Below are positions 6,443 through 15,829 of a stretch of 32,858 nt of DNA, one piece after another. A program made the position numbers and the translations under genes. This DNA comes from Candidatus Zhuqueibacterota bacterium (GTDB lineage Bacteria > Zhuqueibacterota > Zhuqueibacteria > Zhuqueibacterales > Geothermadaptataceae). The first letter of the stretch is position 1. Every line of letters starts with the position of its first letter. Location of the stretch: the NCBI GenBank assembly GCA_030950365.1, contig JAUZRQ010000017.1, positions 1 through 32,858 on the forward strand, in the 5' to 3' direction. The notes below the pieces were generated by a model that was not told where the DNA came from, made no database searches, and saw only the letters and a list, made by a program, of their open reading frames with translations.

Positions 6443-8323
6443 TTAATTCGCTTTCTGGTTTTCATCGCCGGCTTGCAAGCGCTGGGTTTCCGCTTTCAAA
6501 GCCGCTTCGAGCACCCGAATGGCGTCGTCATCGGTTTTGCCTTCCTGTAGATAGTTCTGCGCCAGGAGCGCCTGGATTTCGTCCTGTTTCGGTGTGGCAA
6601 GATTCAGGCGCATGATCATTTTGAACACCTTTAAGGCCTGCTCATCCTTGCGTCCCATGAGCAAATACAGATCTGCGAGAGTGCGGTAGAGCTTGATTTT
6701 ACCCGGGTTTTTTTCGAGAATGCGTTCGTAAATCTGCGATGCGGCGAGGTAGTTTCCGCGCATCAAGTAGTACCGTGCGCGCACGCCCGGAATGAACAGA
6801 AACGCGCCCGCCACGGGGAAGATGATGGCCGACAGGGCGACGCCGATCCAGAGCAGGGAAGAGGAACCCGGCCGCGCGCCGGCCGATGCCGCCGATGCCA
6901 GACCAGCGGCGGTGAGCTGCGCCCGAATGGTTGCTACTAGATCGAGTACATCGCGGTATTCTGGATCGCGCAGGCGGATTTTTTCCAGCGCTACCAATGC
7001 GTCGTTCCAGGATTTTTGGTCCATCCACGCCAGCGCCTCTTGATATAACGAATCCAGTTCGTCGGCCATCAATGCCTGGGAAGGTGCCTTGACCGTTGCA
7101 TCTGCCAAAGCTTTTTCACTTTCGATTTGCTGTAAGAGGTTTTGTACATCGAGGTAATTCGGGTTCAGGCTGGCGACTTTCTTCAACGCCGCTTCTGCCT
7201 GATCCCAATCGCGGTTTTGCATGGCTGCAATGCCATTGGCATAATATTGCTTGATTAAGTTTTCAATATTTTCATTTTCAAGCCCCTTCTGGGCCTGCGT
7301 CAGTTTTTTGCGCGCGTCTTTAAACGAAGGATCAATTTTAATGATTTTTTCGAACGAATAAATGGCCGCTGCCCAGTTGCGGAATTTCAGCGCATTCAGG
7401 CCAGCCTTGTATTCGCGCTCCAGCTCGTCCTGCTGCCGCTTTTTCTGGTAAGCCTCCTGCACCCGTTGCAATCGCGCCTTGATCTCATTGCCGGGGTCCT
7501 TCTGTGCCAGGTCCTCGTAAATCGCCAGGGCCAGTTCCAGACGTCCTTCTTTTTCGTATTTTTCTGCGCGTTGCAGCGAAGCCTGTAGCGTCTGCTTTTT
7601 GGTTTCCACGGCCAGGATCGAGTCCAGCTCGGTGAGCCGTTTGGCGACGTTGCGAAAGTCCCGATTCTGGTCGAAAATTTGCTGGTACAGGCTGCGGGCG
7701 CGCTGATACTGGCCGGAATTTTTGGCTGCCTCGGCCTGCTGATACAGGCGCTCCAGTTTCAGCATCTCTTCGCTGTCGCGGATCAGCCTGTTGAACTGCA
7801 TCCGAAATTCGGGCGGAATGCCGACGTCCTTGCGGAGCTCGGCAAGCGCCTCTTCGTAACGGCCCTGCTCGTACAAAATCCGGCCGAGCTGAAACAGAAT
7901 CTGGGCGCGCGTTACCGAATCCTTGGCCAGGGCCAGGGCTCCCCGCAGCGATTCTTCGGCATCCGTCAGCTTACCCATCTTCTGGCTCACGAAAGCGAGT
8001 TCGAACAGGAGCTTCATTTTTAGCTGATCGGTGTTGCGCTCAGACTCGGTCGTGTATGCGCGCATGAAATAGGTATAGGCATTGTCGTAATCGCGGATGC
8101 GCTTGAACGTCAGTCCGAGATTGTAGAGCGCTTCGATGAACTTCGGTTCCAGTTCAATCGCTTTTTTGTAATTAGCGATTTTCTGGAAGGGGTCCTTCTC
8201 CTTTAGCGCCATGTTGTAATAGCGCGCAGCCTGCTTGTTTTTGATCTGCTCGCCCGCTGAGGGTGCCGAGAGCAGAGTGAAGCAGATGCTTAACCCCAGA
8301 AGGATGCGAACAATTCTGGCCAT
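6443..8323 (-). CDS. Membrane TPR protein with repeats on both sides of the membrane
   Basis: This 626-aa protein starts with a signal peptide or signal anchor (about residues 1-24). A long array of TPR motifs follows (about 30-465), with typical A/Y/L/G/P spacing such as YNLGLTF and AIELEP. There is then a membrane helix (about 489-511) and two to three further TPRs (about 518-610). With the N-terminus exported, the large array would be periplasmic and the short C-terminal set cytoplasmic, giving a bridge across the membrane. TPRs bind proteins and no enzyme motif is present. AAGGAGAT lies 7 nt before the ATG. The gene follows the PP2C gene after 185 bp, which include a CCGCAT/ATGCGG stem at 8460-8475, and precedes the pseudokinase gene by 32 bp. 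Confidence 0.82.
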   Translation of the reverse strand: MARIVRILLGLSICFTLLSAPSAGEQIKNKQAARYYNMALKEKDPFQKIANYKKAIELEPKFIEALYNLGLTFKRIRDYDNAYTYFMRAYTTESERNTDQLKMKLLFELAFVSQKMGKLTDAEESLRGALALAKDSVTRAQILFQLGRILYEQGRYEEALAELRKDVGIPPEFRMQFNRLIRDSEEMLKLERLYQQAEAAKNSGQYQRARSLYQQIFDQNRDFRNVAKRLTELDSILAVETKKQTLQASLQRAEKYEKEGRLELALAIYEDLAQKDPGNEIKARLQRVQEAYQKKRQQDELEREYKAGLNALKFRNWAAAIYSFEKIIKIDPSFKDARKKLTQAQKGLENENIENLIKQYYANGIAAMQNRDWDQAEAALKKVASLNPNYLDVQNLLQQIESEKALADATVKAPSQALMADELDSLYQEALAWMDQKSWNDALVALEKIRLRDPEYRDVLDLVATIRAQLTAAGLASAASAGARPGSSSLLWIGVALSAIIFPVAGAFLFIPGVRARYYLMRGNYLAASQIYERILEKNPGKIKLYRTLADLYLLMGRKDEQALKVFKMIMRLNLATPKQDEIQALLAQNYLQEGKTDDDAIRVLEAALKAETQRLQAGDENQKAN

Positions 8324-8508
8324 GACGGTGATCTCCTTACAATTTGGCCCGTGAGTTTAACCTGAGTACTGTAGCCCGGTAGCCGGCAGGGAGTAAAAAC
8401 GGATACCGATACCGGTATAAAACGCCACTGATTTCGCAAATGGACACAGAACCACGACCCCGCATTTGAATGCGGATCATTCTTTCCCTTTGTGCGGGAT
8501 GCCAGACT

Positions 8509-10146
8509 TTAAAATTCAATGGCAATGGTCTTGCCGCCGATGATGCGCACATCGCGTTTCAGCCGGAGCAGCTTGCCATCCTGATCACGGATGGCAATGG
8601 AATAGCGGCCCTGGCGGAGATAAAAGCCTTTATCCAGATAGTTGTCCAAAAGACCGAGCGGCCATTCGTTGATGTAAATTTGGGCCTGCCGGAATGGGTC
8701 CTCGTCGAAATTTCCCACCAGATAGACCCTGCCCCGGCGGCGCGGAACAGCGCGTGGTTCGTCACCGGTACGCACCACGATGTCGCTGGACTCGGCCGGT
8801 TTTTCTTCCAGCATTGGATCCGTTTGTGGCCAGCGGTTGCGGGCCATGAGCTGGATGTCGGCGCGCTGATAGACCACCTTGCGTGTGGAGTCGGCCAGCG
8901 CCCAGGTATAATTGCCGGCCACCAACGGCCGGTTGTGGACATTCTTGACGATATCCAGCACCCGGATGCCGTTCAAATAGCGCAGCGCTTCGATGTCCGT
9001 CGAATCCACGGCCTGGATCAGCACCAGCCAGCCGGCCTCGGGCCGGCCCGCCGGGTCCATGGCCGGATCGTCGGAAACGGTCTTGAACCAGTCGTCCGAT
9101 AGCAGCGCCACGGTATCCTGCGCCGCGCTGCTGGACGCCTGCGTGGCATTCTGGCGCAGAAAAAACGAACCCGCCAGCAGCGCCAGGGCCAGCAGGGAGG
9201 CTGCAATCAGCATGGGCTTTTGGATACGGCGCGCTGGTTTCTGCACTCCGAAATGCGCTTTCAGTATCCGGTCTAAATGCTGAGAGACTTTATCCGGCTC
9301 ATCGGGAATTGTGCGCTCAAGCGGGTGGATGTTGCTGCCCGGTTCGGGGCACGTTTCGATGTGGATAAGGCCGGCGGTGATGTTGTCGGAACCATCCAGC
9401 AGGCGTGCATTGAGCACGATTTTTTCCACTGCCTTTTGCAGCGAACCGTGATCGGCCGAGAGCACGCTGCGGATCAGCGCATCGGCGAGGGCGTTGTGCA
9501 GACCATCGGTGCACAGTAGATAAAGATCGTCCGGACGCACCGGCTCGATGCGCAGGTCGATTTTAATCGTCGGCGCGATGCCCAGCGCCCGCGTGAGCAC
9601 GTTTTTCTGCCGGAAGGCCTCGGCCTCGTCTTCGCTGATCTCCTGGTCTTCGATGAGCTCGTTGAGCCAGGTGTGGTCGCGGGTCAGGCGCTCCAGTTGC
9701 TGGTGACGTAACCGGTAGAAGCGGCTGTCGCCGGCATGTATCAGATACAACCAGCCATGCCGGATGATCCCGGCGACCAGAGTGGTGCCCATGCCTTTGA
9801 GTTCTGGATGTGCGCGCGCATGATTGAATAGCCGTCGGTTGGCCAGGCGAACGCCGGCGATCAACTGCAGGGCAGCCGGCGGCAGGTCGTCGGCCACATC
9901 CTGGGTCATTTTTTTGATATCGAGAAATTTCTCCTGCAGCACCGCCTCTTTCAGAGTCTCACCGGCCATGCGGCTGGCCAGTTGTCCAGCCTTGTGGCCG
10001 CCCATGCCATCGCAAATGACAAAGAACTGGTGTTTTTCGGAATAATAGAAAAAATCTTCATTGTGTTGGCGCACCTTGCCTGTGTCCGTTGCGGCGGCCA
10101 TCTGCAATTGGATCGTAGGCGCCACCTGATCGTTCATTGTATCCAT
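8509..10146 (-). CDS. Transmembrane PP2C-type protein phosphatase with PEGA-like C-terminal domain
   Basis: This 545-aa protein has a cytoplasmic PP2C/SpoIIE-like catalytic domain (about residues 12-263) with all metal ligands visible: NED at 29-31, DGMGG at 46-50, GDSR at 139-142, TDGL at 213-216 and SDN at 253-255. It should dephosphorylate Ser/Thr residues using Mn or Mg ions. A single membrane helix (about 311-330) and a linker follow. The C-terminal domain (about 470-545) has PEGA-like features (YINEWPLG, GFYLRQGRYSIAIRD). The kinase two genes upstream is built the same way, so the two are probably opposing enzymes sharing a periplasmic signal. The start could be 10146 or the ATG 9 nt downstream; AGGAAACCAGG upstream fits either. 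The 284 bp before it hold no gene but a GC-rich stem (10341-10367). Confidence 0.9.
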   Translation of the reverse strand: MDTMNDQVAPTIQLQMAAATDTGKVRQHNEDFFYYSEKHQFFVICDGMGGHKAGQLASRMAGETLKEAVLQEKFLDIKKMTQDVADDLPPAALQLIAGVRLANRRLFNHARAHPELKGMGTTLVAGIIRHGWLYLIHAGDSRFYRLRHQQLERLTRDHTWLNELIEDQEISEDEAEAFRQKNVLTRALGIAPTIKIDLRIEPVRPDDLYLLCTDGLHNALADALIRSVLSADHGSLQKAVEKIVLNARLLDGSDNITAGLIHIETCPEPGSNIHPLERTIPDEPDKVSQHLDRILKAHFGVQKPARRIQKPMLIAASLLALALLAGSFFLRQNATQASSSAAQDTVALLSDDWFKTVSDDPAMDPAGRPEAGWLVLIQAVDSTDIEALRYLNGIRVLDIVKNVHNRPLVAGNYTWALADSTRKVVYQRADIQLMARNRWPQTDPMLEEKPAESSDIVVRTGDEPRAVPRRRGRVYLVGNFDEDPFRQAQIYINEWPLGLLDNYLDKGFYLRQGRYSIAIRDQDGKLLRLKRDVRIIGGKTIAIEF

Positions 10147-10430
10147 TTGCCTGGTTTCCTGCCTCGGAATTCATTCGATCACACCAAAGGTAGCCATTCA
10201 ACCATACGCCGTTAGCGACAGTATTTGCGCCTGCAACGCGCTCATGGCCGGGCTTCGAACCGATGTGCCTGCGGCGCTTAATCTCGCCATGAATATGGCT
10301 AAATCGCTACTATTGAAGAGCTGTAAAGATCACCTCACAGAAAGCGCCGGCCGCGGTGGCCGCCTTTCGCGCCATCCCGCCACATCCGATCATGCATGCC
10401 CACGACGTAACGGCCATCACCAGCGGCAGC

Positions 10431-12860
10431 TCATATCTGCCATTTGCGATACTGATGCACATGGAAGAACACCGCAACTGCCGCGCTGGCAATCAAAATC
10501 AGGCCGAAGATCAGCCGCGCCATGGCCGAGTTGGGCCCGGGAAGGCGGAATCCGGCCAGTTGCGTGTGCTGCGCGTTGCTAAACACCTGTCCCCAGGCCA
10601 CCGTTGAAGCGGGCACCCGGCTGTTGGTTTGATACTGAAACACGCGGTTCCTGCGAGCCAGCAGAAGAATATCCAGCTGAGTATCGTCGCCAAAATCCGC
10701 CAGCAGCGGGCCCGAAGTGATGTCGGACAGGGGTTGGCCGGTATCCCACAGCGGTCGGCCGCTCCGGCCGTCAAGCAGTTTCAAGCGGTGGTTGCGATCC
10801 AGGACAATGGCATCCGCCGCGCGGTCCTTGTTGACATCCACGGCAAGCACAAATTCGATGGCGCTCCCTGGCGTTTTGGGCGCATGAGTCCATAGTGTTT
10901 GCGTCTGGTTGGACCGGCGCTGGCCGGAAATTGCCAAAATTCGGCCATCTACACTGGACGCAATCACATCGGGGGTGCCATCGTTGTTGATATCGCCAAA
11001 AGCGAAGGGAAACGGAAAATCGAGATTGAGAATGACTTCATCCAGCAGCGTGAGGCTCCACAACTGCTGCCGGTTGGCGCCATCGATGGCTAGCAGGTGG
11101 CCTTGCGCCGTGCTGCATACCAGATCGGGCACATCATCGCCGTTCAGGTCTGCCGCGCCCACCGGAAAACGGATGCGGCTGTCGGTCAACATGGAGCCGA
11201 ACGCCTTGCCCAGCTCCTCGTTGATGTCGATGGTGCCGGCGGCTTTCAGCGTGCGGCCATCCAGAATCAGAATCAGGCCGCGGTCGGTTACCACGATGAG
11301 CTCCGCCGCCCGATCGCCGTTGAAATCCACCGCCGACAGCGGCGCAGTTATCATGAAGCCGGGCTCGATCTGCTGCCACTGGTACTCCAGCAGCCGGTTG
11401 AAGCCGATGCGAATGGCGCCGGACGCTTCGGCTACGGCCACGTCATTCCAGCCATCGCCATCAAAATCGGCCGACACCGGCGGACCACTGAAAGGCAGCT
11501 TGAAATAGGGACTGGCAAAAATTTCCGCACCGGTTACGCCATCCACGCCGATCAGCCGGCCATTTTTGGATACAAACACAATGTCGGTCAGGCCGTTGTC
11601 GTTCAGCTCGCTCAGCAGCAGCGCATAATCCGGATGCGTCACGAATTCGCTGAGTTTCCATGCCAGTCTCTTCTGTTCTCCATCGATGAGGCGCAGGGTC
11701 AAATCTTCGGCTACCGCTGCCATATCCACATAACCGTCGCCGGTGAAATCGGCCACCGCCGCCAGCGGCCGATACAAGGCCGCATCGCGATCGGCCACCA
11801 CCGGCTCACGGTTGTATTTTCCGGAAGCCGCGCGCCATTTGAGCAATTTCATGGAAAACGGCTCCGGCTGCTGTTTCAGCAGGCGATAATCCGAGAATCC
11901 GCCGATGGCCATCACCAGGCCGAGAACTACAGCCACGGCCGCCGCGCCGAACAGCATTTTTTGCCGGTAGCGCAGCCACCACACGCCAGCCCTTTTCGGC
12001 GACGAAAAATCCCAGTTGCCTTCGGCCACGAACCGGAAGATCGTGCTCTGCTGATCACTGACGATTTCGATTTCGTCGCCGGGATTCAGCCGAATCTCTC
12101 GGTCCTCGGGCACCTCTTCCTGATTGACATACGTGCGGGTCTTGCTGCGCCGGTCCAGTACGTGAAACGCCTGGTCATGATAAGAAATGGTGGCATGCCG
12201 CCGCGATATGCTGGGATCGATCTCGCCACGCTTGTTGTGCCGGATGACGATATCATTCAACTTGCTATCCCGTCCAATGCGCGTTTCGCCATATTTGAGC
12301 TGAAATCGTTTGCCGCGGTACGGCCCATAGATGGCCAACAGGTAATAAGGCGCCATTTCGGTTTTGCTGCGCGCTTGCTGCTGGCGCTGGTGCGCCAGAG
12401 ACATTTCCAGGGCCTCGAGTTCGCTCTCCAATGTATCCACATTGCCAAAAGATTCGGTTTGCGCAAAAGGCTGTTCCGCTGTAACTCTGCCGGAGGTCGT
12501 CGGCTCGGCGGGCGTGTCTGTAATGGAGTCGTCCACGGAATCAGCCTGCATGGTGGTAGCTTCCAGCGGATTTTCGAAGACGATGGTGTGGCCTCCGATG
12601 GTAAGCTGATCGCCGTTGTGCAGCTCTGCCTGCTCGGTGATTTTCTCGCCATTCAAAAACGTACCGAAAGCACTGCGTAAATCGCGGATGTAGTACTGAT
12701 TGCCATGGCGTTCGAGCTGCGCGTGCCGGTTGGAAACCTGTTTATCGTCTATGACCAGATCGTTATCCTCATCCGAGCCGATGGTGACGATCGCCCTGGT
12801 GTTTTTCAGCGGCAGTTCCTTGATCACCTCGGCTTTGCGTTTCAAAATCAGCTTTGGCAT
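10431..12860 (-). CDS. Double-FHA transmembrane protein with FG-GAP/VCBS beta-propeller
   Basis: This 809-aa protein has two FHA domains, which bind phosphothreonine. The first (about residues 1-97) has GSDEDND at 28-34, SNRHA at 43-47 and NG at 70-71; the second (about 173-280) has GRD at 196-198 and SRRHA at 219-223. A membrane helix (about 302-322) leads into at least seven FG-GAP repeats (about 365-735), each with a calcium-loop motif such as DFDGDGWND or DINNDGTPD, forming an integrin-alpha-like propeller. A second helix (about 782-802) and a four- to six-residue basic tail end the protein. Predicted topology is cytoplasmic FHA, periplasmic propeller. GGGAG sits 8 nt before the ATG. The gene starts 38 bp after the kinase stop, so it is the likely reader of that kinase. 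Confidence 0.9.
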   Translation of the reverse strand: MPKLILKRKAEVIKELPLKNTRAIVTIGSDEDNDLVIDDKQVSNRHAQLERHGNQYYIRDLRSAFGTFLNGEKITEQAELHNGDQLTIGGHTIVFENPLEATTMQADSVDDSITDTPAEPTTSGRVTAEQPFAQTESFGNVDTLESELEALEMSLAHQRQQQARSKTEMAPYYLLAIYGPYRGKRFQLKYGETRIGRDSKLNDIVIRHNKRGEIDPSISRRHATISYHDQAFHVLDRRSKTRTYVNQEEVPEDREIRLNPGDEIEIVSDQQSTIFRFVAEGNWDFSSPKRAGVWWLRYRQKMLFGAAAVAVVLGLVMAIGGFSDYRLLKQQPEPFSMKLLKWRAASGKYNREPVVADRDAALYRPLAAVADFTGDGYVDMAAVAEDLTLRLIDGEQKRLAWKLSEFVTHPDYALLLSELNDNGLTDIVFVSKNGRLIGVDGVTGAEIFASPYFKLPFSGPPVSADFDGDGWNDVAVAEASGAIRIGFNRLLEYQWQQIEPGFMITAPLSAVDFNGDRAAELIVVTDRGLILILDGRTLKAAGTIDINEELGKAFGSMLTDSRIRFPVGAADLNGDDVPDLVCSTAQGHLLAIDGANRQQLWSLTLLDEVILNLDFPFPFAFGDINNDGTPDVIASSVDGRILAISGQRRSNQTQTLWTHAPKTPGSAIEFVLAVDVNKDRAADAIVLDRNHRLKLLDGRSGRPLWDTGQPLSDITSGPLLADFGDDTQLDILLLARRNRVFQYQTNSRVPASTVAWGQVFSNAQHTQLAGFRLPGPNSAMARLIFGLILIASAAVAVFFHVHQYRKWQI

Positions 12861-12898
12861 GGTTGCATCTCCCTTGCAGTCAACGAATAGTCCCTTAT

Positions 12899-15820
12899 TT
12901 ATTCCTGCGTTTCCATCTGAAAGGTATAGCGATTCAGCGCATCGCTGCGGAAATTCAAAATTTTCGATTTCGGTCGGTAGCCCGGTTTTTCCACACGGAT
13001 TTGGTAGCGACCGGCCTTGATTTCGCTGATGACGCTGCCGTTTTCATCGCTGACACCGAGCTGGCTTTCTTCACCCAGTGTGCGCAAATTGCGGTAATAC
13101 ACGCTGGCGTTCGGAAGCGGCTCGCGCGTGCGGCGGTCCAGAATGATGAGCGCAATGCGGGCCGGTAGCCGCTGCATTTTGGCCATCACCATGCGCTGCC
13201 CCGGTGCGATTTGCAGATAAAAATCCTGAAAGCCCGGTTTTTTCAGCACCGCCGTGTAACGGTAGGGCAGAAGACGGATTTCCGCCGGCGTGGTTTCATC
13301 CAGGTTGATGCGCTGGCGCCGGGTGCGCAGCTCCACGATGCGCGCGCCGATGTCGCTGTCCTCGGTGGCGCCCTCTTCTTTGGCGAAGATGCGCACGCGC
13401 CGCAGCAGCAGGTGCGTCAGGCTGGAGGGCGTGTTTTCATTGACCTCGATGCTGAATTGCCGCGGCAAATAGCCATTCTTTCGCAGGGTGATCAGATGCT
13501 GGCCCACAGTGAGCAGCAGCGTGCCGTTGATGCCGGTAATGCCCACGGGGCGATCGGCATCGTCAAGATAAATTTCCGCACGGCCGGGAATGGACTTGAT
13601 TTCCACCGGCTTGCGAAACACGCCTTCGATGGCGAAGTGATCCTTGACCCGGTCAAGGCGCTGGAATTTCCAGAAACGCCGGTCGCTGATGTTCTCCTGG
13701 CCGCGCAGGCCGTCGATCTCCAGCCCGGTGATGTCCGGCAGGCCCGCATACGTCATTTTGATGCGAATGGGCTCGTCCGTCACTTCCCAGAACACGGTAG
13801 TGGGGGTGGTTTCCGCCAGCTTGATGTCATTGATATAAATGGTGGCCCCGGACGGATACGAGGAGAGTTCCAGTTGCGTACGGAAGCGGAACACGTACGG
13901 CTGACTGGGATGGCGCTTCTTCTCACCGGCCACCTGCAGCTCGCCCTTGCGCGGCACATGGATCGATTTGATGATCGGCTCGAAGCGCGACATGGTTAAC
14001 ATCAACTTATGCACGCCAGGTGAAATCTCTTCGATGCTCAGCGGCGTGGTTTCCTGCAGCGGCTTGTCGTCCAAATATACCTGCGCACCCGGCGGGATGG
14101 ATACGATTTTGATGGCCGGCGGAAACAGAAAATCATAGATCGACGTGCCCAGGGCAGTGAAATGGGCAAAGGTATCAACCACTGTGAATAGCACGAACAT
14201 GGCTGCAAGGGAGAACAGGCCGACTTTGATGGATTTTTGATGCGAGCGCGCCGACAGCCGCACCACGTCGATGATGGTTTTCAGTTCTTCCTCTTCGTCA
14301 TCGATTTCTTCGACGATGCTGTAAAATTTCGAAGGTGTTTCCGGCAGTACATCGTTTTGCGAATCGAGTATTTTGACCTGCGGCTCCGCCTCTTCAGACG
14401 CTCTGGCTTTCTTTTTGGTTTTGGATTTGCTTTTTGGCGGAGCGGATGGCTCTTCGGCCACCGCCTCTGGCGCTACTTCGTGCGGTGGAATGTCGGTAAT
14501 GGGCGGCGCCTTTGTCCCGGCGGAAGCTGTTTCCGGCTCGGGTTCGGCATCGGTGGCCGCCATTTCGGGCCCGAACTCGACATCGGTCACGGGCTCCGCT
14601 CCGTCCGCCGGCTTGCTGTCGGCAGCCCCGTCGGCCGAGGGGCCATCCGGCTCGACCGGATGCGCCTTTTCGATTTCTTCCACGGTGAGCTCGGAGATGT
14701 CCATCAGTTCGGACGTGAGGTCGCTCTGCTTGCCATTTTCAGGTCGGGGGTCCTTTGCTTGGGGCGCTGCTTTTTCCGCTGGTTCGTCAGCCGGTACTGT
14801 TGCAACGTCATCGGCAGGCGGTTGTTGGGAAAGGCCGTCCGGCGGAATTTTATCGGTGGTGGATGCCGCGTCTTCCGCCTCCGTGGTCATCTCGTCCTGC
14901 ACCTTTTGGATGTACTCCGCCAGCTCGGTGCTGAAATCCGCAGCGGGGGCGGTCAGGATGAGAAAGTGCATCAGCTCCATGTACATCTGGTTGGCGTTGG
15001 CGTAGCGGTTGTCCGGTTTGACCGCCAGCGCTTTGCGCACGATTTGCTGCAGGTTCTCCGGCACCTGGCGTTCCTGCAGGCCGGACAGGTTCCATTTACC
15101 GTGGCGCAGGATGTCCACCACCGTTTGAGGATCGCTGGCCCGGATGAGCCGCTTGCCGGTGAGCAGTTCGTACAGCACCAGTCCCAGCGAAAAAATGTCG
15201 GCTCGGCGGTCGAGATGGGTGCTGCCATTGAGCTGTTCTGGCGCGATGTAATTCAGCTTGCCCTGGATGAGCACCTGCCCTTTTTGCCGCGATTGCTTGC
15301 GGCGAAAGTTGGCGATGCCGAAATCGATGATTTTGACCTCGCCATTGCGCGTCACCATGATGTTGGCCGGCGAGATATCCTGATGCACCAGATTGAGCGA
15401 CTGGTTGGTTTGTGGATCTTTGCGGTTGTGAGCATAGTCGAGTCCGGCACACACCTCCGCGACGATATACACACCAAGATGAAGAGGGAGGGGCTGGCCG
15501 GTGCGTTTCCCGGCCCGGATGAGGCGACTCAGATCAGGGCCATCGATGAATTCCATAATGATGTAAAACTGGCCGTCTTCGTCGCGCCGGATATCGAAGA
15601 TTTGCACGATATTGTGATGATTGAGGCGGGCCACACTGAGGGCCTCGTCGCGGAACATGTCGATATACTTCGCCTCGCCGAGCAGGCGCGGATCGACGGC
15701 CTTGATGGCGACCTTGCGGTCCGTTGCCAGGTCCAGGCCTTCGTAGATGACGCCGAAGCCTCCGCGTTTGATTTCGCGTAATATTTCGTATTTTTCGTCA
15801 ATGACTTTTGAAATCAGCAT
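12899..15820 (-). CDS. Transmembrane Ser/Thr protein kinase with PEGA-like periplasmic repeats
   Basis: This 973-aa Hanks-type (PknB-like) kinase catalyses ATP-dependent Ser/Thr phosphorylation. In numbering from the longer frame (two residues more), the glycine loop is RGGFGV at 21-26, the ATP lysine K42 in VAIK, the catalytic loop HQDISPAN at 148-155, DFG at 168-170 and APE at 195-197. Catalytic Asp150 is kept, but Gln replaces Arg, making it a non-RD kinase. An acidic, Pro/Ala-rich juxtamembrane stretch (about 310-530) is followed by a membrane helix (about 535-558). PEGA-like repeats (about 572-625, 648-695, 740-795) and a carboxypeptidase-regulatory-like domain (about 888-960) complete the periplasmic part. 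The longest frame opens with TTG at 15826, but AGGAG is 9 nt before the ATG at 15820, which I prefer. It is the first gene of the operon. Confidence 0.93.
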   Translation of the reverse strand: MLISKVIDEKYEILREIKRGGFGVIYEGLDLATDRKVAIKAVDPRLLGEAKYIDMFRDEALSVARLNHHNIVQIFDIRRDEDGQFYIIMEFIDGPDLSRLIRAGKRTGQPLPLHLGVYIVAEVCAGLDYAHNRKDPQTNQSLNLVHQDISPANIMVTRNGEVKIIDFGIANFRRKQSRQKGQVLIQGKLNYIAPEQLNGSTHLDRRADIFSLGLVLYELLTGKRLIRASDPQTVVDILRHGKWNLSGLQERQVPENLQQIVRKALAVKPDNRYANANQMYMELMHFLILTAPAADFSTELAEYIQKVQDEMTTEAEDAASTTDKIPPDGLSQQPPADDVATVPADEPAEKAAPQAKDPRPENGKQSDLTSELMDISELTVEEIEKAHPVEPDGPSADGAADSKPADGAEPVTDVEFGPEMAATDAEPEPETASAGTKAPPITDIPPHEVAPEAVAEEPSAPPKSKSKTKKKARASEEAEPQVKILDSQNDVLPETPSKFYSIVEEIDDEEEELKTIIDVVRLSARSHQKSIKVGLFSLAAMFVLFTVVDTFAHFTALGTSIYDFLFPPAIKIVSIPPGAQVYLDDKPLQETTPLSIEEISPGVHKLMLTMSRFEPIIKSIHVPRKGELQVAGEKKRHPSQPYVFRFRTQLELSSYPSGATIYINDIKLAETTPTTVFWEVTDEPIRIKMTYAGLPDITGLEIDGLRGQENISDRRFWKFQRLDRVKDHFAIEGVFRKPVEIKSIPGRAEIYLDDADRPVGITGINGTLLLTVGQHLITLRKNGYLPRQFSIEVNENTPSSLTHLLLRRVRIFAKEEGATEDSDIGARIVELRTRRQRINLDETTPAEIRLLPYRYTAVLKKPGFQDFYLQIAPGQRMVMAKMQRLPARIALIILDRRTREPLPNASVYYRNLRTLGEESQLGVSDENGSVISEIKAGRYQIRVEKPGYRPKSKILNFRSDALNRYTFQMETQE

Positions 15821-15829
15821 TGCCAATCG

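Noticed and set aside
10240-10275. GGTTCGAAGCCC on the minus strand, resembling a tRNA T-loop
   Set aside because: No flanking T-stem pairing and no acceptor or anticodon arm nearby.
11097-12680. Plus-strand open frame of 527 codons opposite the FHA gene
   Set aside because: Antisense of a clearly coding gene with recognised FHA and FG-GAP motifs; no motif or ribosome site of its own.
14237-15781. Plus-strand open frame of 514 codons opposite the kinase gene
   Set aside because: Shadow of the kinase coding sequence; the kinase motifs on the minus strand are unambiguous.
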